From RACS-047 sp031553855 (GTDB taxonomy: Bacteria; Bacillota; Clostridia; Christensenellales; Pumilibacteraceae): 64,000 bases of DNA. Made by a program: the position numbers and the translations under genes. Positions 14,917 through 23,172 of this stretch are shown here, in pieces. Below the pieces are notes generated by a model that searched no databases, was not told the DNA's origin, and saw nothing but the letters and a program-made list of their open reading frames with translations. Positions within the stretch are counted from its first letter, which is position 1. Every line of letters starts with the position of its first letter. Location: positions 94,060 through 158,059 of the forward strand of contig JAVBKW010000004.1 of assembly GCA_031553855.1 (NCBI GenBank). Reading direction: 5' to 3'.

Positions 14917-17040
14917 ATGGAATGGTTATTAAGACGGGATATGCCTTTAGATGAATTGAAGATTTGTAAGGCAGGCCGCATTTTTATTGCTGAGAATAGT
15001 TTTGGCGCGGTCGCGTACATCGACACGAAAGAACAATTTAACAGCTTCCCCGCTGTTTATATGACGTTGCCGTTTGTCGCCGATTATAATATTAAAACAG
15101 GCTCCGGCGTAGTTTACGGCTCAGACGGAGATTTTGCTTTCTCGTCAGTTATTGAAAACGGAGAAAACCGAAAATTAATTTATATCAGCCGTGACGGCCT
15201 TGTTCGTATTTCAGTCCATCAAAGTATAAGCGGTGAAGCCGTATCTCAAAAGGCGGATATAGAAAACTTATCCGGCGGCGTTCTTTGCTTAAACCGGCTT
15301 TATAATAAATTCGGAGGAATAGATATTGATTGTTTTGAATCGGAATACGCTTATAACGAAAGGGTGAAGATAGGCGTTGTTCGGGGGGAATGGTCGGCAG
15401 AAGGGCAATTTTCTTGGAACCCGCCTGATTTACTCGGGGTCGTTCGCGCGGGCGGGCATAGGACATCAAACGTTGCTGTGCTTAATTCTTCCGCTCAATA
15501 CACTACCAGAAAAATTTCGCCGATTTTGTATTTTCAGGATCAGATCACGAAAAAAGTGTGGGCATTTCAGCATTTTCCGGATGGTCCGTACTCAATGAAT
15601 ATCGGACTTACTGACGCTGAAAATGTGAAAGGCAGTTCGTTTTACGCCGCGTTCGGAGCGGGAACAAACACAGAGCAGGGTTTCAGAGTTTACTTAAAAA
15701 AAGGTGAAAAATACGAAACCGCATCAACTATATTTTCTTGCGCGGACAGCTTTGATGAAGTGAACCGTCTTTTAACAGTGTACAGACGGAATAATTTAAA
15801 GCGCAGTGCCGCTCCGCTTATGTTTAACGATTATATGAATTGTCTCTGGACGGATTTGAACGAAAGGACTTGTATTCCGCTGATCAAAGCGGCAAAGCTG
15901 GCCGGTGCGGAAGGATATTGTTTTGACGACGGTTGGTACAGGGGCAGAAACGAACACGGCTCATCGCATTTAGGCGACTGGATCCCTGATCCGGAAAGAT
16001 TCGGTCAAATGTCCTTTCAAGATATGATAAAAGAAATAACCTCGCGTAATATGATAGCTGGATTATGGACGGAGCTTGAGGTGTGCTCGGCGGAATCCGG
16101 CGCCGCAAATTTACCTGAAGATTATTTTCTGACAAACGACGGTGTGCGTATTTACCGCTGCGGAAGTTTTTATTTTAATTTTTTTAATCCGAAAGTTTGG
16201 ATATATTTAAAAAATTGCGTCAAACGCATTTATTCAATGGGGATCCGGTATATAAAAAACGACTATAACGGCCATCCCGGCGCAGGCGTCGATCATCCCG
16301 ACGCCTCGCCATATGCCTCGCTTGAGATGCACGCGCGGCGAGTCAACGCTTTTTATAAGGAATTGCGCAATGAGTTTCCTGATCTGATCATGGAGAATTG
16401 CGCTTCCGGAGCTATGCGCGCCGATGCGAACACAATGAAAAATTTCAATATTCAAAGCATATCCGACTGCGAAGAATATTATAAGATGCCCTCGATCATC
16501 AACGGAACGCTGATGAATTTGCTGCCCGAGCAGGTAGGTATATGGTCGTACCCGTACCCGCGCATTTTTTGGAATATGAAAAGCGACTCTTTTTTGACCG
16601 ATGAGTATATTGTAAAACATAGCGACGGCAGAGAAACGGCTTTTAATATGATAAATTCGTTTATGGGCGTTATGTATTTATCCGGCGCGATCGATAAAAC
16701 GGATGAGCGCAATTTCAGTCTTATATGTGAGGCCGTAAAACTATATAAGGAATTAAGAGAGTTTATTTATAGCAGTTATCCGGTTTATCCGCTGGAGTGC
16801 GCAAAGCTTGAGGACAAAAACGGTTTTTGTGCGCAAGGGCTTAAAAACGGTTCGCAGACGCTGATCGCGGTCTGGCGGCGTGAAACTCAAAAAGAAGAAA
16901 CGTCTTTTTTCCTGCCCGAAGAGGGGAATGTTAGCATTCTTTATCCGGATCACGGCAGCCTCGTCAAGCGGTATAAAGACAGGGTAGACGTATTTTTGCC
17001 TTTAAAAAACAGCGCGGTATTATTGATGGCGGATTTATAG
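14917..17040 (+). CDS. GH36 alpha-galactosidase
   Basis: The 707-aa protein has no signal peptide. It has an N-terminal beta-rich domain and a (beta/alpha)8 GH36 domain starting near MFNDYMNCLW. The FDDGWY strand, the nucleophile Asp449 in YIKNDYN and a candidate acid/base Asp517 in SISDCEEY are visible, as is ENCASGAMRAD between them. It probably removes alpha-galactose from imported oligosaccharides. An in-frame ATG at 14875 lies at or before the predicted transcript start and overlaps the operator, so the ATG at 14917, 8 nt after GGGGAG, is chosen. It is followed by the LacI gene, 45 nt downstream. Confidence 0.88.
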   Translation: MEWLLRRDMPLDELKICKAGRIFIAENSFGAVAYIDTKEQFNSFPAVYMTLPFVADYNIKTGSGVVYGSDGDFAFSSVIENGENRKLIYISRDGLVRISVHQSISGEAVSQKADIENLSGGVLCLNRLYNKFGGIDIDCFESEYAYNERVKIGVVRGEWSAEGQFSWNPPDLLGVVRAGGHRTSNVAVLNSSAQYTTRKISPILYFQDQITKKVWAFQHFPDGPYSMNIGLTDAENVKGSSFYAAFGAGTNTEQGFRVYLKKGEKYETASTIFSCADSFDEVNRLLTVYRRNNLKRSAAPLMFNDYMNCLWTDLNERTCIPLIKAAKLAGAEGYCFDDGWYRGRNEHGSSHLGDWIPDPERFGQMSFQDMIKEITSRNMIAGLWTELEVCSAESGAANLPEDYFLTNDGVRIYRCGSFYFNFFNPKVWIYLKNCVKRIYSMGIRYIKNDYNGHPGAGVDHPDASPYASLEMHARRVNAFYKELRNEFPDLIMENCASGAMRADANTMKNFNIQSISDCEEYYKMPSIINGTLMNLLPEQVGIWSYPYPRIFWNMKSDSFLTDEYIVKHSDGRETAFNMINSFMGVMYLSGAIDKTDERNFSLICEAVKLYKELREFIYSSYPVYPLECAKLEDKNGFCAQGLKNGSQTLIAVWRRETQKEETSFFLPEEGNVSILYPDHGSLVKRYKDRVDVFLPLKNSAVLLMADL

Positions 17041-17085
17041 GATAAAACGTTCTTATACGTGTCTTATGGAGGTAATGAAATAATT

Positions 17086-18138
17086 ATGAACAAATCAGAG
17101 CAGAGTATGTCTGCGCAGAATAAAGCAAAAAGAAACGACGTTGCCGCGCTTGCGGGCGTTTCGGGTACAACGGTGTCGTTTGTTTTTTCTAAAAAACGTT
17201 TTGTTTCGCCTGAGCTTAAAGAGCGCGTAATAGCAGCCGCTAAAAAGCTGGATTACCATCCCGATATGGTAGCGGCGTCATTAAAAAAGCAATTCACAAA
17301 TACGATTGCCGTAATCACAAACGATATCACAAGCCCGTTGCAGATGGAAGTTATACGCGCGCTCCAGACTTCGGCGATTGAAAAAGATTTTTTTGTGAAT
17401 ATTTGCGGCGGTACGGTCAAGCTTGAAAACTATATTTCACACATAATATCAAGGCGTGTAGACGGCGCGTTCTTATCAGTCCCGTCTAATGTTATAGGGA
17501 ATGAGATAATAGAAAAAATGCTGAACCGGAATATAAGCATTATAGTTACCTCGTCCCGCGGATTCTGCGACGACAGGGTGTGCGGGCTTGAGCTGGATTT
17601 TTATAAAGGCTTGGATATAATCGTAGAGCATCTTAAAGGCTTGGGGCATACCAAAATTGCGTACATAAGCTGTTTTGATGATAATTATGTTTGCGACAAT
17701 CGTTTGAACGCCTTCCGCAAAAGCATGAAAAACCTTTTAGGGCAGGATGATCCGGTAATTATTACCGGAAAAGAGCCATACGAGAGCAATATCGAACAAG
17801 GGATAATCCTGACTAATGAATTGATTGCATCCGGAAAAAATTTCACCGCCGTAATCTGTACGAACGATCTTATGGCGTTAGGAGCGATGCGCGCTTTCAA
17901 TAAGAGCGGCCTTTCAGTTCCGGAAGACGTATCCGTTGTGGGGATAGACGATATCGAATATTCTAAAGTTGCATTTCCCGCGCTTACGACATTGAGCCAT
18001 TGCTCAAAAGAATACGGCAATAAAATATTTGAAATACTTTATGCCAATATAACGGATAAATCGATAGTGGGCAGAGAAAAGATCACTCCGCAGCTTATTA
18101 TTCGGGAGTCAACGGCTGATTGTAAAAATCTCAAATGA
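17086..18138 (+). CDS. LacI-family regulator of the rhamnoside/galactoside locus
   Basis: This 350-aa LacI protein has a 15-residue polar extension, then the helix-turn-helix KRNDVAALAGVSGTTVSFVF, hinge-helix region YHPDMVAASLKKQ, and an effector domain with IAVITNDITSPLQ, FTAVICTNDLMALGAMRAF and SVVGIDDIEYS. It is co-transcribed with GH36 behind the GAACTCGTGTTC operator. That operator recurs at two other promoters of the locus, so this protein is the best candidate to bind all five copies. A GTG at 17059 is in frame but overlaps the GGAGG at 17068-17072; the ATG at 17086 is chosen although its spacing (13 nt) is long. Confidence 0.9.
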   Translation: MNKSEQSMSAQNKAKRNDVAALAGVSGTTVSFVFSKKRFVSPELKERVIAAAKKLDYHPDMVAASLKKQFTNTIAVITNDITSPLQMEVIRALQTSAIEKDFFVNICGGTVKLENYISHIISRRVDGAFLSVPSNVIGNEIIEKMLNRNISIIVTSSRGFCDDRVCGLELDFYKGLDIIVEHLKGLGHTKIAYISCFDDNYVCDNRLNAFRKSMKNLLGQDDPVIITGKEPYESNIEQGIILTNELIASGKNFTAVICTNDLMALGAMRAFNKSGLSVPEDVSVVGIDDIEYSKVAFPALTTLSHCSKEYGNKIFEILYANITDKSIVGREKITPQLIIRESTADCKNLK

Positions 18139-18189
18139 CAGGCCGGGTTTATATTTTTAAATTTTCTGCATATTTTTTTTAAAAACATA

Positions 18190-18218
18190 TTGACAGATAT
18201 GGTTTTTTAGATTATACT
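18190..18218 (+). promoter_or_regulatory. sigma-A promoter of the GH78-ABC operon
   Basis: TTGACA (18190-18195), a 17-nt spacer and TATACT (18213-18218). Confidence 0.85.
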
Positions 18219-18226
18219 TATAAAAA

Positions 18227-18293
18227 GAACTCGTGTTCGCAAAAAAGCGACTAAAACATTCTCTTTTTTTTACCAAATCGCGAACTCGTGTTC
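18227..18293. promoter_or_regulatory. operators GAACTCGTGTTC, copies 2 and 3
   Basis: Identical 12-mers at 18227-18238 and 18282-18293, 55 bp apart. The first overlaps the predicted start site. Two sites at this distance could allow a small repression loop. Confidence 0.8.
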
Positions 18294-18334
18294 TTTAAAG
18301 ATTGTGTAATGTTTTACAAAAAAGGGTTGAGAAT

Positions 18335-19966
18335 ATGACGGATACCAAAATAAGGGAACAGATATTTCCGAGGGCAATAATTAAAACTACCGGACCGATC
18401 GCCGGAGCAGAAATTTTTTTGACGCCGACCGATCTTCAGATAGGTTTAGACGAAACGCATTTAGTGCAAGTCGGCGGGAAGGCAAGCGTTATACTGGACT
18501 TTGGAAAAGAAATAAACGGCAGCGTGCGCATATTGACGCAAACGGTTGATGGTGGGTCTGTTAAAGTACGCATAAGCACAGGGGAATCGCTTACCGAGTG
18601 TTGTGCGCAAATCGGAGAGAAAAACGCCGGTAATCATCATACCTTACGGGATATCACAACGGACTTAATAATGTATTCAGATATGTCGTTCTTAGAAACC
18701 GGGTTCAGATTTTTAAAACTGGACATATTGGAGGACAAAAAGGTAACCTTAAAATCGGTCAGCGCCGTTTATATCCACCGCGATCTGAAGGCAGACGGTT
18801 ACTTTATATGCAGCGATAAACGGGTCAATGATATTTTTGAGACGGCCAGGCATACGCTTTCATTAAATATGCAGGATTATATCTGGGATGGGATAAAACG
18901 TGACCGGTTAGTCTGGATTGGCGATCTTCATCCGGAAATGCTCGGTATATTGAGTCTTTACTCCGGCGATGATTCGATCGAAAAAGCTCTTACATATTCT
19001 AAAAACCACACTCCGCTTCCCGGCTTTATCAACAGGACGACGTCATATACTGCCTGGTGGATCATAATTTTACACGATTATTGGCTGCATACCGGTAATA
19101 ATGTTTTTTTGAAAGAAAATGCGGAGTATGCTTACGGCTGTATCGGATTGCTCGACACTCTTGTCAATGACGACGGCAGTATATTAGTAGAAGAGCGCTG
19201 TCTGTTTGATTGGCCCAGTCACGGTTCTGAGGACGAAGCCGCCGGTATCTGTGCTTTATTTTTGCTGGCCGCCCGTAAAGCCGCGGCGATCTTTAAGTTT
19301 TTAAATATGAGCGCGGCGGCGTGCGAAAAGCTTATCGGAAAACTGAATAAAAAAAGTTACGTTGTTTTAAAGTGGAAGCAGTGCGAGGCTTTTCAGGTTT
19401 ATGCGGGTTTAAAGGACGCGGAAAAATCAGCCGCATTTTTAACCGCTGACGGCGGGCGCGGATTCAGTACTTTTATGAGCTATTATATTTTGTCGGCAAT
19501 ATCGGACGGAGCAGGCGCGCAAAAGGCTGTTGAGCTTATGAAGGAATATTACGGCGGAATGCTTGATATGGGCGCGACGAGCTTTTGGGAGGATTTTGAT
19601 TTGGACTGGACAAAAAACGCCTGCCCTCTCGACCGGTTCCCCGAAAAAGGCGAGGCCGATATCCACGGCGATTTCGGAAAGCACTGTTATATAGGCTTTA
19701 GGCACAGCTTGTGTCATGGGTGGTCTTGCGGGCCGGTTGCTTTTCTCATAAAGAAGATATGCGGTATTGAAGAACTTGAGCCTTGTTGCGCTAAAATGAG
19801 TATATCGCCGCAAGCCGCGGGGTTTGAGTGGTATGAGTCGGCTTATCCTACTCCGCACGGTTTAATAAAAGTAAGCTATAAGAACGGTAAATTCGATATT
19901 TCAGTACCTGACGGGATCGAAATAGTTGAACCGAATATTTTTGAAGCGGAAGGAGCTGTAAAATGA
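18335..19966 (+). CDS. GH78-like alpha-L-rhamnosidase (short, cytoplasmic)
   Basis: The 543-aa protein has no signal peptide. An N-terminal beta-domain with FGKEINGSVRI and GFRFLKLDI is followed by an (alpha/alpha)6-type domain with WDGIKRDRLVWIGDLHPEM (Asp185 in the GH78 catalytic-region motif), AWWIIILHDYWLHTG, FDWPSHGSEDEAAG and SFWEDFD. These match the bacterial alpha-L-rhamnosidase six-hairpin family, but it is much shorter than many GH78 enzymes and lacks extra beta-domains. It is inferred to remove rhamnose from imported oligosaccharides. The TTG at 18302 is a possible earlier start; the ATG at 18335 follows a weak AGGGTTGAG site and is preferred. Confidence 0.78.
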   Translation: MTDTKIREQIFPRAIIKTTGPIAGAEIFLTPTDLQIGLDETHLVQVGGKASVILDFGKEINGSVRILTQTVDGGSVKVRISTGESLTECCAQIGEKNAGNHHTLRDITTDLIMYSDMSFLETGFRFLKLDILEDKKVTLKSVSAVYIHRDLKADGYFICSDKRVNDIFETARHTLSLNMQDYIWDGIKRDRLVWIGDLHPEMLGILSLYSGDDSIEKALTYSKNHTPLPGFINRTTSYTAWWIIILHDYWLHTGNNVFLKENAEYAYGCIGLLDTLVNDDGSILVEERCLFDWPSHGSEDEAAGICALFLLAARKAAAIFKFLNMSAAACEKLIGKLNKKSYVVLKWKQCEAFQVYAGLKDAEKSAAFLTADGGRGFSTFMSYYILSAISDGAGAQKAVELMKEYYGGMLDMGATSFWEDFDLDWTKNACPLDRFPEKGEADIHGDFGKHCYIGFRHSLCHGWSCGPVAFLIKKICGIEELEPCCAKMSISPQAAGFEWYESAYPTPHGLIKVSYKNGKFDISVPDGIEIVEPNIFEAEGAVK

Positions 19967-21315
19967 AGAGAATTTTTAATTCTATTTTAACATTTATCCT
20001 TGTTTTTACTGTTGTTTTAGGAATCTGCGGGTGCAATTTTTCGACAGAAACGGACGATGAAAAAGATAAAATAAAAGTCGAGGAAAATAAGGACGCCGAA
20101 ATATATTTAAATGTTGCCGTTCTGGGGAAGGAAACGGAAAAAAACCTTATGGCTCAATGGATAAACGCCTACCAGAAGAAAAATCCGAAGGTAGGATTTA
20201 AAAATCCCAGATCTATGTCCGCGATGTCCGATATAGTCACTTTCGGATCGGGAACCGACAACAAACCCGATATCATATGGACGGCAGGCGATCAACACAC
20301 GTTCTATTCAAGCCAGGGATATTTCTTGGATTTATCCGACGAAACTAAATTTAAAGGAAGCAAAGAGTTTTTTAGCGGTTTTTATCCCTCGCTTATGGAC
20401 TCAACGCATTATTCTAGTTCAGACGAAGGAATATGGTTTGTGCCCAGAGATTATAACCGGTTGGTTGTTTATTATAACAAGACAGCGTTTATTCAGGCCG
20501 GTGTTGCCGAGCCTCAAAGCGGTTGGACGTGGACTGATTTTATTGCGACCTGCTCCGCATTAAAAACTGCGAATGTCAAAAAGGCCGTCGAGTGGCCGAA
20601 TTGGGAGCCGCTCAATACAACAATGCTCTATAATTTCGGCGGAAAAGTGTTCACGCAAGACGGGAAAATAGCTTTGGAATCAAATGAAACAAAGGCTTGC
20701 TATAATTATTTGGATAAGTTTTATGAAGACTATACTATTGAGGGAAAAGGCGCGTCTTTTAAGATATATTCGGGAGGCGGAAGTCTGATCCAGAGTACGG
20801 TTCCGATGATCGTTGACGTCAGGCCGCAGCTTACCTCTTATATACAGGCGGCAAGAGATGCAAACTGGGAACTGGGAGCAGTTTCTTTCCCCAATTTTAA
20901 GCAGCCGGATAACGGAAACGGTTTTGTAGGCACCGGATGCAGCGGTTACGCGATAACCAAATATTGTACGGATAAGGCAAAGATAGAAGCTGCCTGGGGT
21001 TTTTTGAAATGGTGTATGTCTGAGGAAGGATATAACGAAGTCGCCGGCTTGGGAAATATAGTTCCTGCATTAACGTCAATGCGCGGATCGGGAGACTGGA
21101 TAGATTATTCTTACGGCGGTTTAAGCGTGGACAGCGCCGCTTTTACGGCAGCGGATACAAACGACTTATTTTTAAACTATTTCACGCCGATCGACGCGAG
21201 AATTCACGAGAATGTCATAGCTGGCTACGCAATGTTTTGGAATAATCTGCGCGACGGCAAAAGTTACTCCGCGGCTATTGACAAATTTAAAACCAACTTG
21301 AGTTCGATTATTTAG
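19963..21315 (+). CDS. ABC transporter sugar-binding lipoprotein (CUT1 type)
   Basis: A 450-aa lipoprotein (lipobox ICGC) of the solute-binding family 1. Typical stretches are LMAQWINAYQKKNPKVGF, PDIIWTAGDQHTFYSSQGYFLDLS, VPRDYNRLVVYYNKTAF and TGCSGYAITKYC. Its ATG overlaps the GH78 stop as ATGA, so the two are translationally coupled. It should feed the two permeases encoded next. The linked enzymes suggest a rhamnose/galactose-containing oligosaccharide ligand. Confidence 0.92.
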   Translation: MKRIFNSILTFILVFTVVLGICGCNFSTETDDEKDKIKVEENKDAEIYLNVAVLGKETEKNLMAQWINAYQKKNPKVGFKNPRSMSAMSDIVTFGSGTDNKPDIIWTAGDQHTFYSSQGYFLDLSDETKFKGSKEFFSGFYPSLMDSTHYSSSDEGIWFVPRDYNRLVVYYNKTAFIQAGVAEPQSGWTWTDFIATCSALKTANVKKAVEWPNWEPLNTTMLYNFGGKVFTQDGKIALESNETKACYNYLDKFYEDYTIEGKGASFKIYSGGGSLIQSTVPMIVDVRPQLTSYIQAARDANWELGAVSFPNFKQPDNGNGFVGTGCSGYAITKYCTDKAKIEAAWGFLKWCMSEEGYNEVAGLGNIVPALTSMRGSGDWIDYSYGGLSVDSAAFTAADTNDLFLNYFTPIDARIHENVIAGYAMFWNNLRDGKSYSAAIDKFKTNLSSII

Positions 21316-21333
21316 TATTTAAGGTGTAAGGTT

Positions 21334-22248
21334 ATGACGCAAAAATCCAAAAAGAAAGTCCAAGACAATATTGTGGGATACCTGTATATTTTGCCGGTCT
21401 TATTGGGTATTTTGTTTTTCACAGCCTTGCCGGTGGTATACGCTTTTATAAGCAGCTTTTTCGATACCGCGTTGCGCCCGTTTTCATTCGCCGATTGGGG
21501 AACGTTTATCGGCTTTGGAAACTATACGAAAAGCTTTACTGTAACCTACTACAGTACGCGTTTTTGGCAGTCTTTGAAAGTCACTTTTTTATATGCTGTC
21601 ATTTATATTCCGCTTTCTTTGGTTTTATCGTTTCTTTTAGCATTGCTTTTAAACCAGAAGCTTAAAGGGATGAGGCTGTTCAGAGTGATATTTTATTTGC
21701 CGGTCATTATTCCGGCAGTCAGCAGCGGAATACTCTGGAACAGGATCACCGATCCAAATTTCGGTATAATGAATAAAATTTTTGAAACTATCGGCCTTAA
21801 GGCTTACTCGTGGTTTGATAAAGCGCCGTCCAGTATGCCGTCGTTTATTTTTATTAATTTATTTACAATTGGAACAAGTATGATCCTTTGGATATCGCAG
21901 CTGAAAAATGTTCCCGAATCCTTGTATGAGAGCGCGAAGCTTGACGGGGCGGGAAAAATAAGACAGCTTTTTTCTGTAACTGTACCGTGTTGTACGCCTA
22001 TGATCCTCTATAATCTGATCATGAGTATAATAGCCGTTATGCAAACCTACGAGCAGGTAGTAACTCTTACGGGAGGCGCGGGCAAGGGCTATAGTCTTTT
22101 ATTTTATGTGTTCAACATTTACGACAACCGTATTTCGGAATTCGGCTATTCCTGCGCGCTCAGTTTCATTTTGTTCGCTATCATCGGTTTATTATCCTTT
22201 ATTTCCATGAAAACAAGCAAATGGGTCTACTATGCGGAGGAGGGTTGA
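21334..22248 (+). CDS. ABC transporter permease, MalF type
   Basis: The 304-aa permease has six or so hydrophobic segments, the opening NIVGYLYILPVLLGILFFTALPVVYAF-type helix and the EAA loop ESLYESAKLDGAGKIRQLFSVTVP. It is the first half of the second sugar channel. AAGG-rich sequence precedes the ATG. Confidence 0.92.
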   Translation: MTQKSKKKVQDNIVGYLYILPVLLGILFFTALPVVYAFISSFFDTALRPFSFADWGTFIGFGNYTKSFTVTYYSTRFWQSLKVTFLYAVIYIPLSLVLSFLLALLLNQKLKGMRLFRVIFYLPVIIPAVSSGILWNRITDPNFGIMNKIFETIGLKAYSWFDKAPSSMPSFIFINLFTIGTSMILWISQLKNVPESLYESAKLDGAGKIRQLFSVTVPCCTPMILYNLIMSIIAVMQTYEQVVTLTGGAGKGYSLLFYVFNIYDNRISEFGYSCALSFILFAIIGLLSFISMKTSKWVYYAEEG

Positions 22249-22250
22249 AA

Positions 22251-23147
22251 ATGGATACGCTTATAGGTATTAAAAGAGTAAGGAGTAACGCTTTCAATAA
22301 ATCTAAACGCCGAAATAAAATTGCCGGCACAACCCTACGGTATTTGGCTTTATGTATTATCGCGGCATTTTTTATCTTTCCTTTTTTTGTAATGATATGC
22401 TTAAGTCTGCTGCCAAACAGCGATATCAATCTTCAGGTGCTTTTTTCGCCGTCGCGCACCGTCAACATAGGTACTTATCTGACTGTCTTAAAATCCGGTT
22501 CAAATTATATGTCGTATTTTTTCAACAGCTTAAAAGTTTCGTTGATTACGGCGGCCGGCATTCCTTTAGTGTCATCGTTATGCGCATACGGGTTCGCCAA
22601 AGTTGAATTTAAGGGCAGAAACTTGATGTTCGGCATCGTACTTTCCACTCTCATGATCCCCGCCGTGATCTGTCTTGTACCGCTGTACGCAATCTATTCG
22701 CGGATCGGCTGGGTCAACACATTATATCCCATGTGGGTCCCGTCTCTTTTCGGCGGCGGCGCTACCAACATATTTTTGGTACGGCAGTATATGCGCGGCA
22801 TTCCGGACGATATGATGAAAGCGGCAAAGCTCGACGGAGCAAATTCATTTTTGATTTATTGGAAAATTATCATGCCGCTTTGTCTGCCGATATGCCTTTA
22901 CGTCGCGGTTATGTCGTTTATGGGAACATGGAAGGACTTTATGACGCCGTACACTTATCTTTCCGGCGATTCGCCGAAGATAACGCTCGCGCTCGGAATC
23001 TTTTATGATTTTGGCCCGGGCAGCATGGCAAGGGCAAATTCTGCTATGGCTGCGGGCGTTGTTATGATCATGCCTTGCGCGGTATTGTTTTTCATATTTC
23101 AACGCTGGTTGCTCGACGGAGTTGCGCTCACCGGTATTAAAGGGTAA
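22251..23147 (+). CDS. ABC transporter permease, MalG type
   Basis: A 298-aa permease with EAA motif DDMMKAAKLDGANSFLIYWKIIMPL and C-terminal RWLLDGVALTGIKG. An ATG at 22221 is in frame but lies inside the previous gene. GGAGGAGGG at 22237-22244 fits the ATG at 22251, only 2 nt after the previous stop. Confidence 0.92.
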   Translation: MDTLIGIKRVRSNAFNKSKRRNKIAGTTLRYLALCIIAAFFIFPFFVMICLSLLPNSDINLQVLFSPSRTVNIGTYLTVLKSGSNYMSYFFNSLKVSLITAAGIPLVSSLCAYGFAKVEFKGRNLMFGIVLSTLMIPAVICLVPLYAIYSRIGWVNTLYPMWVPSLFGGGATNIFLVRQYMRGIPDDMMKAAKLDGANSFLIYWKIIMPLCLPICLYVAVMSFMGTWKDFMTPYTYLSGDSPKITLALGIFYDFGPGSMARANSAMAAGVVMIMPCAVLFFIFQRWLLDGVALTGIKG

Positions 23148-23172
23148 AATCTGCTTGCTGTAAGGAGAAATA